A stretch of DNA of 64,000 bases, taken from NCBI GenBank assembly GCA_963682025.1, contig CAVMKG010000281.1, positions 186,001 through 250,000 of the forward strand, in the 5' to 3' direction. The notes beneath the pieces were generated by a model. It was not told where the DNA came from, searched no databases, and worked only from the letters and a program-made list of their open reading frames with translations. Positions within the stretch are counted from its first letter, which is position 1, and every line of letters begins with the position of its first letter. This document shows positions 10,955 through 22,500 of the stretch, piece after piece. Made by a program: the position numbers and the translations under genes. The DNA is from Cordilura impudica. Lineage: Eukaryota; Arthropoda; Insecta; Diptera; Scathophagidae.

Positions 10955-11185
10955 TTGAAATGGCCAGCATCATCACTTGGTGTCATTCCGATAGAAATTA
11001 TATGGGATATTGTAGATCGTAAAATAAATCGCAAGTGTTGCAAATATACGGATGACCTTTTCTGGCAAATGGAAACTGCATAGAATGGAATTTACGGTGA
11101 AAATTTATCTAATATAATTGAGGTCCATGCCATGCAGATGTCAAGAAGTTTTAAAAAATAATGGCTACAAAACTAGATGTTACTA
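10955..11185 (+). pseudogene. Tc1-family transposase, C-terminal fragment
   Basis: The + strand reads LKWPASSLGVIPIEIIWD, the Tc1/mariner WPxQSPDxNPIE block holding the third catalytic acidic residue. NGIYGENLSNIIE follows and, after a one-base shift, SMPCRCQEVLKNNGYKTRC, the standard Tc1 carboxy terminus. Only this last part of the roughly 340-residue enzyme is present. Repeated TTTTGTCGC motifs at about 11228 and 11437 may be remnants of its inverted/direct terminal repeats. Confidence 0.75.
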
Positions 11186-11189
11186 AAAT

Positions 11190-12008
11190 TTTAATTTTTA
11201 TTGTATAAACAAACAATGTGCTATTATTTTGTCGCGTACAAAAAAATAAATTAAAAATTTCATCTGATTTTTTTTTTATTTTTGGCAACAAATTTTTGTT
11301 TGTTTTTATTTTGTTAAAGTAAATTTAGTTAATTTATTTTATAAATTCATTAAATAATTCGAAATAAAAATGTGTTTGTCATTGTTATTGAGCCATTTTG
11401 TAACAACCACAAGCTCGTGTAAATGTTTTGTCGCTCACATATATGAAATTTTTGTAAAGTAATATCAGTAAATTTTTTCAGATTTTTCAAATTTTCGAAA
11501 AGTTGTAGTTCTGAGCATTGCTTACATCAGAGACAAAATTGGTGCAAAATTTCATTAAACTCGGAAGGACTAAAAGAAATCATTAGGTTAGTCTTACATA
11601 TTTTAACTCTTGTATTTAAAAATTTTAAAAACATAGATTTTACGCTATTACGTTAGAAAATATTGATTTTGTGATTAAGACCTTTAACCGTTTACACATA
11701 AAATGCTTGTACATGTTGATACAGCCGATGTCTTAATTTTATTTTTTAATAAGACCTCGGCTAGAATTTTAGCTTAATAAGTTTTGAATATAAACACTGT
11801 TATTCTATAACACTTTAAGTATTTTTTATGATTTTTTAACTTTGCTCGCAGCCATATTTCAGGAATATTTTATTAAATAAAGGCTTTTCTTAAAAATATT
11901 TCGTAAACTAGAAGGACCAATATGTAGCTTAGCCTGTTTGTAATTTCACTAATATTTTAATTCACAGATTTAACCCATTTTCAATATCAAATAGTTAATT
12001 ATTAATCA
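11190..12008. other. AT-rich non-coding DNA
   Basis: No coding signal. The beginning may include the 3' terminal region of the Tc1 relic; the rest is not recognised. Confidence 0.45.
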
Positions 12009-12224
12009 ACCCTATTACGCAAGTCATTGTCGTCGTCTTCACTTTGAAGTCATCACGTTGAGTCGACTCGACATCACCTCAACGCTTAATTGATATTGTC
12101 TAGAAGTGCTGTGTTAATTCTTTTAGAAAATGTAAATTTAGTGTCGAGATGATGTCGAGTCGACTCAATAAGATGACTTCAAAGTGACGACGACGACAAT
12201 GACAACAACTTACATAATAGGGGT
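12009..12224. mobile_element. MITE with about 75-bp terminal inverted repeats
   Basis: The left arm (12009-12085) runs CCCTATTACGCAAGT, TTGTCGTCGTC, CACTTTGAAGTCATC and GAGTCGACTCGACATCA. The right arm (12148-12223) is its reverse complement with few differences. About 60 bp separate the arms and no protein is encoded. The target duplication is ambiguous. Confidence 0.75.
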
Positions 12225-12744
12225 GAATATGAATTAAGTATTATATTGTTTTTAATTTCACTAGGCCTTCCCAATGAAGGACTGATGGTAAACGAATATT
12301 TTCTCAGTAGCTTTGTAATAGCTAGAATTGCCTGTATGTATTTAAATATAAATTGATTAAACACTTGTGTTAACGCACATAATTTGCATATTTACAAGTC
12401 AGGCAGTATAATTTATAACTACAGAGCGTATGATGAGCATTAATTATTGATCACTTAGTATAATCATACGTATAGGTGGTGCGTTATATATTGTATATTT
12501 AAAATATTAAAAATTAAATACAAAAACAATATACTCGTGTGCTCATTAATAAGTGATGGTACGCTTTTGGAAAACGATGTGATTAATGAGTTTTAATTAA
12601 ATAGTTTATATTAAATTCATAAGCTATAATGATCAGATAATTGACAAATGAAGAAATCACTCATTAAACATTTAATTAAAATAATGAGATAGTGAGTAAT
12701 TTATATTAATGAAAATTTAAATAAAGTATTTGATAAATAAAGAT
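12225..12744. other. AT-rich non-coding DNA
   Basis: Nothing recognised in this stretch. Confidence 0.4.
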
Positions 12745-13782
12745 TCGAAAGAAAGAAAAAAATTTGTCATTTGCAATTAATACCGGAAGAAATTAGCAAA
12801 ATATAGGAATTTATCTGCAACTAGCCTGTCACACTAGATGTTTAGTAAATTTAGTAAACAAAATAAATGAAATATTTAGCTAAATTCATCTTAAAAAAAA
12901 AAAGAAATTCATTTATGCAAATTCATTTTGTATTTAATCTATCCCTTTTTATTACGAGCACATAATAAAGTGATTTATTTAATTTATGTTTATATCAAAT
13001 CTAAATAGAAAAACAAAACTTTTTTTCTTAGACCATTTGTGGTTGATGACTTACAAAAAGTTAATTTTGTGTTATGAATAAGATAAGTGTAATCGTTAAA
13101 TAAAGGCATAGAAAGAACAATAGAAGAATATTTATTCAAATTGTTAATATATTTGAAAATTATGCTGGTTAAACATAACAATTTTGTTGCATAAACATTT
13201 TGTTTGTAAAGAAATATATTTACTTAAACCTCAGAGATACCAATCATAACAATTGAGTGTGGTGAAAAAAGTAAAGAAAATGATGTTACAGGAACAAATA
13301 ACGGTCTTTTGTTTTAGCTTAATAATGGAAAAATACTGCTTCAGATCCATCTTTGTTAAAATGGGTTCTCGGGTACAGTTCTTACAAAACTCTTCATGTT
13401 GAATTTAATTCTAACAGAATACACAATTTTTTTTTAAGTATGTGTCCTTAACTAGGATAGTTCAAAATCCGTCCACTGACACGGATTTAAGAGCCTGTTA
13501 CATAGAAGAAGTTTTAGCTACTTTAATAATCAAATAGTCTTTTGTTTGAATTGAAATGTAATGAAACATGTGAAGAAACTCATTTGAAAAATCCAAATAT
13601 TCAAATTTACTCTAATGATTTTACGACCAACTCTAAATATATCCTAACTAAGAGCAACCATATTAACAATTGGCAGACTTATGAACGAAATATTTTATAA
13701 CCTGAATCCTTTGATTTCATTTCACTTTTATGCCATTTAAAATTTTAGTTATTGGGACACATATTTTTTAGTTAAAAATATA
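12745..13782 (+). repeat. Unnamed repeat R900, copy 1
   Basis: About 1 kb of non-coding sequence recurs at 18523-19350 and 43498-44390. Anchors are ATCTGCAACTAGCCTGTCAC, TATTTAATCTATCCCTTTTT, ATTATGCTGGTTAAACATA and TCTAATGATTTTACGACC. A small frame inside is only partly conserved between copies, so I do not call it a gene. The copy is cut by the Tc1 element at TA 13781-13782. Confidence 0.75.
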
Positions 13783-14199
13783 CACTAGTCGGCATAATTA
13801 TCTTGACATAGGCAACTGTGATGTTTTCTTGCCCAGTTCACTTTATTGCATGAACTAACGATACACGGGTTATGTTAAAAATAAAATCCATATTTATAGC
13901 TATACGCGTGCCCAATATTTTGTCATTTAGGCTTTGCATTCCCTTTCTGCTGATAAGAAAGTAAGCAGACAGCGAATTTTTTCGTGGCATAAGTACTTTG
14001 ACAAAATCTTTGTGGCAGTGTTCGCGCCTGGTTTAGCAAGTGACAATCAGATAACTTTGGTAATAATATATTGAATAAAAGAAAAACGGCTGAGTTAAAC
14101 TGTGTTGCTGGAGCTTCAATTTTAATTCCGGCGTTGCAGTATAAGACATTGTAATTGAATTTAATTTGTCGAGCCAAACAGTGCACTACCAAATTAACA

Positions 14200-14262
14200 A
14201 ATTAGGAAACATAATGGCATCGGAAACTTACCAAGATCAGGTGCTAAACGCAAAACAACGCT
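14200..14262 (+). pseudogene. Tc1 transposase, N-terminal part before the LINE insertion
   Basis: Near 14215-14258 the + strand reads IGNLPRSGAKRKTT, the conserved linker between the two helix-turn-helix subdomains of the Tc1 DNA-binding region. Upstream sequence (13923-14200) should contain the first helix-turn-helix but is too degraded to read confidently. Coding resumes after the LINE at about 17483. Confidence 0.6.
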
Positions 14263-14560
14263 AATTGTTTACATGTTTACATGTTTCTTCCTTCAAACCG
14301 ACTGTTACTGCTGATAATATGCTTATATTGAAAAAAAATACAGAGATTAGTAAACAACATTTCGAATGTACGAGGTTGGTTAAGAAAGATGTCGATGTTA
14401 ATACACTGAAGCACGTTAATTTCAAGTTAGGTGTATCACCAAGCTTTTATGATGAAATTTTAAAATCTACCTTATGGCCCGCGAATATAAAAATTCGCCC
14501 ATTTCTGTTTTTTCCAAAAAAAAACCAGCAGAACTGCCACATATGTCGTAAATAATATTC
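14263..14560 (+). pseudogene. LINE ORF1 C-terminal fragment
   Basis: A 96-codon frame contains HFECTRLVKKDVDVNTLKH, VNFKLGVSPSFYDEIL and LWPANIKIRPFLFFP. This resembles the carboxy end of the ORF1 (gag-like, nucleic-acid chaperone) protein of CR1/jockey-type non-LTR elements. It ends about 80 bases before the recognisable ORF2 and is 5' truncated. The identification rests on motif resemblance and on position ahead of an endonuclease/reverse transcriptase on the same strand. Confidence 0.55.
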
Positions 14561-14609
14561 AGTTACCCCAGTCAAATTGTAAATCAAATAAAAGAAATTG
14601 CAGCTATTC

Positions 14610-15603
14610 AGTATATTGTTAAAATGCAAGTGGTCTTAGAAGTAAAGCTACTCAATTTTGCCTTCTTCTTTAAGTGAATATGACATAATTGCCATAACTG
14701 AAACTTGGTTATCAATTGAAATAAATAGTGCTGAATACTTTGGTGATTTTTATAAAGTCTACCGTTGTGATAGATGCTTTTTGCCTGATGGACCTAAAAA
14801 GGGTAGCGGTGTGCTGCTGGCAGTAAGAGGTGACATTTCCAGCCGTTTAGTGCCTTTAAATTATATTGGCGATATTGACCAACTACATATGTGTTGAAGT
14901 CGCATTTTCTAATGCATTTGGTAAATCAATATTTTGTATTTCATCGTATATACCTCCTTCAAGTACTAGTGATATATATCAAAAACATTTATATAATATT
15001 AATTATGTTGTAAATTTATGTTCAAATAACCTAGAAGTTATAGTTTTGGGTGATTTTAATCTAATAAATTTGACTTGGATATTTGCCATTTAATATGAAA
15101 AATGATATGATGAAGATGTAATTAGTTTTTTCTTTTCTCACGATTTCAATCAAATTAACTACTTTAAAAATGATATTGGAAGAATTCTTGATTTCTTTTT
15201 TGTATCAAATATATTAAGAACATCTTGTTATTTATGTTGAAACCCCATTTATAGGAATACTGTGCATCACAAAGCATTGGTGATAGATTTTGAATTTTAC
15301 GTTTTCGAAAATGAGGCTTCTTTTGGCACCAAGTCTTACAATTTCTTAAAGGGTAATTATCCAGCATTAAATGATTTTTTTGCGTCAGTTGACTGGTCAA
15401 CAATTTTCTGTTGCAATGATTCTGATGAAATACTTAAATTTTTATATGATAAAATTGATTATGCGGTTTCCGTGATGGTGGCTTCTATGACAACATCTCA
15501 AGGTAAAAAACCCTCTTGGTTTAATAGATGGCTTAATAACCTAAAAACGTCAAAAACAAAGCTTTTAAAACATATAAAGAAAGTAAAGAAATTGCTGATT
15601 TAA
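14610..15603 (+). pseudogene. LINE ORF2 relic: AP endonuclease domain
   Basis: Fragments in different frames give NASGLRSKA near 14623, then YDIIAITETWLS (14679) and KKGSGVLLAVRGDISS (14797). SIFCISSYIPPSS follows near 14930 and LEVIVLGDFN near 15030, which are in order the AP-endonuclease motifs of a non-LTR retrotransposon. The final HDH region is disrupted: a short MHHKALVIDFEF block lies at 15262. PSWFNRWLNNLK at 15511 marks the linker to the reverse transcriptase. At least three frameshifts separate the blocks. It nicks target DNA in functional relatives but cannot here. Confidence 0.8.
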
Positions 15604-15789
15604 GATAGTTTCAACAAATTCGACGTGAATTCGATTTTTTACATAACTATTTGTATAAGCAATATATATTAAACATGGAAAATAGGCTTAGTTCTGATCA
15701 TTCTGCATTTTGGAATTTCATAAATAAAAAAAGAAAGAATTCTGGTTATCCATGTAATATGTTTTATGGCTATAATGTTTAAAATAATA

Positions 15790-17354
15790 ATATTGAATCT
15801 TGCAACTTGTTTGTGTCATAGTTCCACATAGGAACTATACAAGTGTAGATCACTTAAGTACTCCATTTCTAAGCAACCTTGTCATAGAAATATCAGAAGA
15901 TGATGTTTCTTTATCTATTCTATCATTAAAAGATAGTCCCTCATGTGTATCGGATTCAGTTCCACCTTTATTTTTAAAAAAATGTATAATGTTTTTAGTC
16001 CGCCCATTAACACTACTTTTTAATGCATGCTTAAAATTGGCAAATTTCCAGATCAGTGGAAATACTGTTGCGTGATTCCTGTATTCAAATCTGGTGATAA
16101 ATCCAATGTTTTGAATTACACGCCCATTGTTAAACAGTGCGTTCTGGCCAAAGTATTGGATAAGATTCTGTATAATAAACTATTTCATCATGTTTCATCA
16201 AAAATCTCAGTTTTTCAACATGAGTTTTTACCCGGTCGATCCCCATGTACAAATTTAGTAGTATTCACTAATAAGATTATAGTTTCTATGGAGAATAGCG
16301 AACAAGTTGATGTGATATATACTGACATTTTTAAGGCTTTTGATTCAGTTAATCATGATATTTTGTTAGGAAAACTTCACCAAATTGGTATTAATGGAAA
16401 TTTGTTGCAGTTTTATAGAAGTTTACTTACGAATAGTAAATTAATAGTTAAAAATATTTCATGCTTTTCGGACAGTGTAATTAATGCATATTCTGGAGTT
16501 TCTCAAGGAACACATTTAGGTACATTATTATTTTTAATTTTAATAAATGACCTACCTGACTGTTTGCAGTTTTGTAAATCATTATTATTTGCCGATGATT
16601 TGAATTTATTTCCTGATATTACAAGTATATCACATTCAGTTATGCTTCAAAAAGATTTGTTATCACTAAAAGAGTGGTGTGATTTAAACAGACTTGTTTT
16701 AAATATTGATAAATGTTGCGATGTCACTCTTGAGAGAGTTTGTGAAGTTAAAGATTTAGGAGTTATTTTTGATTCCGAGTTGAAATTTCATAATCATATA
16801 AATTACATAACATCTAATGCGTGTGCAATGTTGGGATTCATTAAACGAAATACTGCGGACTTTAGTGACCCTGCCGCATTAAAATCATTATATGTTTCTT
16901 TCGTTAGAAATAATTTGGAATATTGCTCTATAATCTGGAGTCCTTATATGAAAGCCATTCTGCCAGAATTGAAAAAATTCAGAAACTATTTACAAAGTTT
17001 GCATTTAAGAAAATAAATTGGTCCGGAGATGTTCTTTCTTATGAAAGCAGGCGTAAATTTCTAGGACTGCAATCTTTAAGAGATCGTAGATCATCATTTG
17101 CTATAATGTTTATATTTAATATTTTAACAAATAATATATGTTGTGATGCTTTGTCTGATTTAGTGAGGGTTCATACTCCTCATCGCGAATTACGCCACGA
17201 GCATTTATTTTATGAAGATTTTCATCGTACGAATTATGGGGTTAATGAACCAATTACAAGATGTTTAAAGCTTTGTAACAGTTTCTCAATCCTTTTAAAT
17301 TTCAGCTTAGATAAAAATAATTTTAAGTTGAACTTATTTAAGGTTTTCAATTAA
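15790..17354 (+). pseudogene. LINE ORF2 relic: reverse transcriptase and C-terminus (CR1/jockey-like)
   Basis: The longest informative frame (16027-17016, 329 codons) is a reverse transcriptase. It has FPDQWKYCCVIPVFKSGD at residues 7-24, motif A YTDIFKAFDSVNHDIL with Asp100, motif B YSGVSQGTHLGTLLF at 155-169 and the catalytic box LLFADD ending at 191. Thumb motifs VKDLGVIFD and LGFIKRNTADF follow. Frame changes link it to 15800-16075 (template-binding lead-in) and 16923-17354 (carboxy terminus with KIQKLFTKFAFKK). KCCDVTLERV is short by an estimated 15-20 residues compared with relatives, suggesting an in-frame deletion. No stop interrupts the core, so this is among the better preserved frames in the window. 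Confidence 0.85.
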
Positions 17355-17482
17355 TTCATATTGTAAGTTTTTTTTTTAACTAAAAAATATTAATTATTGT
17401 ATAACATTATTATTATATTTTTATAGTCTGTAAGATGTAAATCAGTACACTAAATAAATAAATAAATAAATTAAATTAAATA
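17355..17482 (+). other. LINE 3' untranslated region and TAAA-repeat tail
   Basis: After the ORF2 stop come about 90 bp of AT-rich sequence and a short AATAAATAAATAAATAAAT tail. Such simple-repeat tails in place of poly(A) are typical of CR1-like LINEs. Tc1 coding sequence resumes directly after it. Confidence 0.7.
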
Positions 17483-18287
17483 GTCCGAATCCTTCAGTGG
17501 AAATTTCATCAAAATATTCAACTAACGCCTCAATCTGCTGCAAATCAAAGGAATCAGTCGGCCAAGAATCCAATCAGTGAGCGTAGTGTTCGGCGACGTT
17601 TAAAAGACGGAGATTTTAAAACATATAAACCAAGATATTACCCGCATATAAGATTTGAACAAGCTTAAAAGATTGGCCTTCCCAAAGGGGCATCTTTAGA
17701 AGACAAAAGAGTTTTGGAAAAGCATTCTATGGACAGACCAAAGATCCTTTGAGTTCAATTCATCAAAACAAAAGATTTTTGTAAGGCTGCCACAGGTACG
17801 AAAGCCAAAAAGTGAGCCAATGTGGAGGCTCTGTCATGTTCTGGGGGTACATTGTGAATAATGGGTTGGGTGACTTGGTTTTCATCGCCGGCTCGATGAA
17901 CCAAGGCCAATATTTGAGCTCCCTAAATGATAACGCTTTCCATTCCGATAACAGGTTGATCGGAGAATCATTTATCCTGCAACATGAAAATTGCCCATGC
18001 TACCAAAGCAGGATTATATCCAAATAGTTAAAGAATATTGGTGCTACTACTTTGGACTGGCCACCCCAATGTCCACACTTGAATATCATTGAAAAGGTGT
18101 GGTCTCTTATCAAACGTAAAAGAATTGTTTATTTACATAAAATCAAAGAAGAGACAATTTCCGAGGTCACTTAACTTTGGAGTGAGATATCCTCAACGGT
18201 CCTTTAAAATTTACTGGACTCAGGTCCAAGACGCCTTCAAAAAGTTATTGAACCCAAAGAAGGCTATACATTTTATAAACTCATAAT
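17483..18287 (+). pseudogene. Tc1-like transposase, catalytic part (DD34E)
   Basis: Frames on the + strand give, in order, NPSVEISSKY (17488), ERSVRRRLKDGDFKTYKPR (17578) and ILWTDQRSFEF (17725) with the first catalytic Asp. CGGSVMFWGYIVNNGLGDL follows at 17821, then ILQHENCPC (17980), where the usual second Asp is replaced by Glu. LDWPPQCPHLNIIEKVW at 18053 holds the third acidic residue. The second and third positions are separated by 34 codons if the stop at 18026 is read through, hence DD34E. Frameshifts near 17670 and 17800, the stop and the D-to-E change make it inactive. It catalyses cut-and-paste transposition in intact relatives. Confidence 0.85.
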
Positions 18288-18522
18288 CAAATTTCTATAT
18301 ATTTGTTATATATTAAGGTTCTTTTTTTTAATAATAATACTTGTCAAAATACTTATGCCAAAACCTCAAAATTACTTTCATTCATGTCTTTTTAATTTTT
18401 TATTTTATATTAGCAATATCTAAACAAAACAATAAAAATTATTATATTTTATAAAGACAACTAAAAATTGAAAACAAAAATGCATCATTTTGTTTTTGTC
18501 AAAATAATTATACTGACTAGTG

Positions 18523-19350
18523 TATTTAGCTAGATTCCTTTAAAAAAAAACAGTTATGCAAATTAATTTTGTATTTAATCTATCCCTTTTTATTTCGAGC
18601 ACATAATAAAGAAATTTATTTAATTTATTTCTAATTCAAATCTAAAAAGAAAAACAAAACTTTTTTTTTCCTTAGACCATATGTGGTTGATAACTTGCAA
18701 AAAGTTAATTTTGTGTTATGAATAAGATAAGTATAATCATATGTATTCGTTAAATAAAGGCATAGAAAGAACAGAAGAAGAATATTTATTTAAATTGTTA
18801 ATATATTTGAAAATTATGCTGGTTAAACATAACAATTTTGTTGCAGAAACATTTTGTTTGTAAAGAAATTTATTTACACAAACCTGCAGGGTGGTGCAAA
18901 AAAGGAAAATGATTTTAGTGAAAAAAAATTACGGTCTTGTTTTTTAGCTTGGTTAAAATGGTTCTTAGGTAACAATTCTACTTAAACCATTCATGTTGAT
19001 TTTATTTTTAACAGAGTATACAATTTTTTTTAAAGTATGTGTCCTTAAGTAGGATAGTAATCAAAATCTGTCTATTTTCACGGATTTCACAGCTTGTTGC
19101 ATAGAATCAGTTTTGGTCACTTTGGTAGTCATTAATGTCTTTTATTTGAATGAAGAAGTACTGAGTCATGTGAAGAATTGATTTAAAATATCCAAGCATT
19201 CAAATTGACTCCAATGATTTTGCGACAAACTCTAATTCTAACTAGGAGTGACCATATTAATAATTGAGAGACTTGTATTCTGGTTCCTTACATTTTATTT
19301 CATTTTTATATCATTTAAGATATGAATTATTAGGACACATATTTTGAGTT
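18523..19350 (+). repeat. Unnamed repeat R900, copy 2
   Basis: This matches 12870-13780 from TTTAGCTAGATTCC onward (anchors AATCTATCCCTTTTTATTTC and TTATGCTGGTTAAACATA). It begins exactly at the right TA of the Tc1 element, so the transposon sits at the junction of two R900 copies in direct orientation. Confidence 0.7.
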
Positions 19351-20689
19351 GAAAATATTTTTTTTATGTAATTTTTCTTTTCTGTTTTTAACAAAGATGT
19401 AATTTTTGATGAAAAAATATTTTGGGGTAAAATATATTTTATTTCCTGGCAGAAATAATATGCAGATTTCCGAAAATAGACCAAAAAAATTAATTTGAAA
19501 TAAATGCTGAGACATAGAACATGGATTCTCTTATATTTGTAAAACTTGTTTTGGAAAAAAATAAGCTAAAGAAAGACAGTTAAAGCTGACTATATTTATA
19601 AGAGGGTGAGAGCCATTATGTTGGAATTTCAAGACGCACGGGTCGGATTATTGTGACACTGAATCTAAAACTTTAGTGCGCAAAATTTTAGCAAAATCGA
19701 ACAATGCTTTCTGGACGCGCATTGAGTTCGAAGTTCAAATATGAATTTATATGTAAAAATTATCAAAAAAATAAATTTTCACAAAAATTTTGATATTAAT
19801 AATTGCGTTTCAATTAAATTAATTAATAAACCATAATCTAGAGTATATTATCTTGCTAATTAAATTACAAAATCTAGTATCGGTTGAAAAACACCCAAGT
19901 AATATCAAGTTCCCCAGGCAATAAATGCGTCGCAGACCACTTGATTAAGAAAATCGAGCTCACATTTTTAAAGACATTGAAATAATTTACAACAACAATA
20001 TTTTTGCATTCTATGTAAAGTATTTTGCATCTCGTCTATTGCTATGCCGTTCTAAATTAATGCCAAACGGTACGTATTTTTTAGCACTATTTGAAAAGTC
20101 GATTCATGGTTAAGTTATAGACCAAACTGAACATGTTTGACAGCAAAATGTTACACGGAAACAGCTGAGCTGCCAAAATGAGTGTTACCAAAAAGAAAGT
20201 TGCTAAAATCACCTTTTATAACAAATTTTAATAGAATATATTTTTATTTGTAAAACGAACGAAAATCGTTAAAATCAACCTAGAAAGTGATTTTGAGACA
20301 AAGAGTTTAAAAAAGGATTCTTAAAAAGCCTACAGCGATTTTAGTAACTCTCAAAAGAAAAACTCCATATTTCTTAATTTAAGATTAACCAGCAATAACA
20401 GAGTATCCAGAAAAGTAAAAAAGATGATATTCTTTGCAAACGGATGTGTTGTAAAATTAGATCGTCGCTAATGAATTTAATATTGACTTTTCATAAGAAG
20501 AAAGTTCTTTTGCTAGAAAATACCTTTCAACTAATGCCTAGGACTCAAGATATATCAGTTCTATTCAATAGGAATTTTGAAAACAACTTTTTTTTAAATC
20601 AATTTTAATTTTCAGTTTATATTTTTATTTCCTCTACCTACAATAAATTTTTATTAACTATATATCAGTTTCTGTTAATTTATTATAAA
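19351..20689. other. AT-rich non-coding DNA
   Basis: No coding or transposon signature recognised. Confidence 0.45.
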
Positions 20690-20759
20690 CTAGCAGAAAC
20701 CAGATGCGCTTCGCTACAACCATTGTAACCGAAATAAATTAACTGGGAATACATTTTTT

Positions 20760-22500
20760 AGAAAACCGTTTTATTTATTTTTTTTGTTTTTGGCGATTTT
20801 TGATTATTTTTTTTGAGATTTTAGATTTTTGGCGATTTTCGGTTTTGACAATTTTTGATTTTGCTGATTTTTGTTATTTGAGATTCTAGGTTTTTGGCGA
20901 CTTTTGAATAATGCGATTTTTGTTTATTTTTGCAATTTTTGATTTTTAGCGGTTTTTGTGTTGGCGATTTTTATCTTTAGCGATTTTTGCTTTTTGCGAT
21001 TTTCGATTCTATCGATTTTTAGTTTTTGCGATTTTGGCGATTTTTGCTTTTTGCTATTTTTAATTTTTGCTATTTTTATTGTGATTTTTGATTTTGGCTT
21101 TTTTTGATTTTAGCGATTTTTGTTATTCGCGATTTTCGAATTTTTCGATTTTTGATTTTGGCGTTTTTTTTTCGATTTTTGTTATTCGCGATTTTCAGTA
21201 TTGATGATTTTTGTTTTTGGCGATTATTGATGTTGGCAATTTTTGCCTTTAGCGATTTTTTTTTTTTTTGGTTTTAGCGATTTTGGCGATTTTTGGTTTT
21301 TGCAATTTTTATACCCTATACCACTATGTGTAACAACCAATAATATTTGACCTACACCCATCTTTAATTATACCGATCGAATCGGAATCACTATCTGATT
21401 CGATTAAACGATGTCCGTCCGTCCGTCCGTCCGTCCGTCCGTCCGTCCGTCCGTCCGTCTGTGTGTCCATGTAAAGCTTGTAATCAAACTGCAGGTCGCA
21501 AATATGAATATATTTTGATGAAATTTGGTATTTGATCTTTAATCGGCCATGGGATGAACGCTATTGAAATTGGTGCGAATCGGTCCATGTTCAGACCTAG
21601 CCCCCATACAAATGACCCCTATGAAATCGACATAAATTGCCATAAGATCCAAATTGTCATATAGATCTTACTCAAATTGGGTTTGTATGCGTTTATTACA
21701 TCCATTAATGAGTAGTCTAAAAATGATCCCTGGGACAACTGTTAGTCATAGGCCCCACATAGAGCTGCTTCCCGATCTTCACTTAAATCTATCAAAAAAC
21801 AAAAATATTGCACTGATTCTTATCAAATTTTGTTTGTATATATTTTTGCAAGATACAAGAGACTTTACCTAACATGGTCAGGATCGGTCCATTTTTGGGC
21901 CTAGTCCCCATATAGGTATAGCATCAGATATGAACTTTTTCATATCTGCAGCCGAAAAAATTAATAAAAATCCCACTCAAATTTGGTTTATGCTTATTTT
22001 CTATATCCACTTAGTTGGGCCTAAGAGATAGGGTCTCTAAACGCATGGTATAGGGTATCATATAGTCGGTCTCGACCGACTATAATTTTCTTACTTGTTT
22101 TTTTTGTGTTTTTTGATTTTGGCTTTTTTTGATTTTAGCGATTTGTGTTATTCGCGATTTTCGGTTTTTTCGATTTTTGATTTTGGCGTTTCTTTGTTTT
22201 TTTTCGATTTTTGTTATTCGCGATTTTCAGTTTTAACGATTTTTCTTTATGTGATTTTTAATTTTTTGGCAATTATTGCCGTTAGCGATTTTTGGCTTTA
22301 TCGATTTTTGATTTTGTAGATTTTTGACTTTTGCGATTTTGGCGGTTTTTGATTTTATCGATTTTCGATTTTGCCGTTTTTTGGCTTTAGCCATTTTTGT
22401 TTTTTGCGATTTTGGATTTTGGTGATTTTTTTGTTGCGATTTTTGATTTTGGCACTTTTGATTTTGGCGATTTTTGATATTCCCGATTTTCGGTTTTGGC
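20760..22500. repeat. Diffuse GATTTTTGGC/GATTTTTGATTTT simple repeat
   Basis: Both sides of the nested Mini-me consist of irregular reiterations of GATTTTTG, GGCGATTTTT and TTCGCGATTTT. The Lys/Asn/Gln-rich frame on the minus strand (22233-22688) and its companions translate this repeat and are not genes. Confidence 0.75.
21306..22098 (-). mobile_element. Mini-me-like element A3 inside the Helitron
   Basis: This full-length reverse-strand family A copy runs TTTTTATACCCTATACCAC at 21306, a GTCC tract of about eleven units at 21414-21461, the CGGTCTCGACCG palindrome (one change) at 22064 and CTTACTTG at 22091-22097. It lies within the Helitron's GATTTTTGGC repeat and is therefore younger than it. 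Confidence 0.85.

Larger units (their letters stand above)
13783..18522 (+). mobile_element. Tc1-like (DD34E) transposon with a LINE inserted in it
   Basis: The outer inverted repeats are CACTAGTCGGCATAATTAT at 13783 and its counterpart ATAATTATACTGACTAGTG ending at 18522. Each is bordered by TA (13781-13782 and 18523-18524), the Tc1/mariner target duplication. Inner copies, GGCATAAGTACTTTGACA near 13994 and TGTCAAAATACTTATGCC near 18343, give the inverted/direct repeat layout seen in some Tc1 elements. The transposase is split by a LINE (about 14260-17478). Without the LINE the element would be about 1.5 kb, a normal Tc1 length. Confidence 0.85.
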
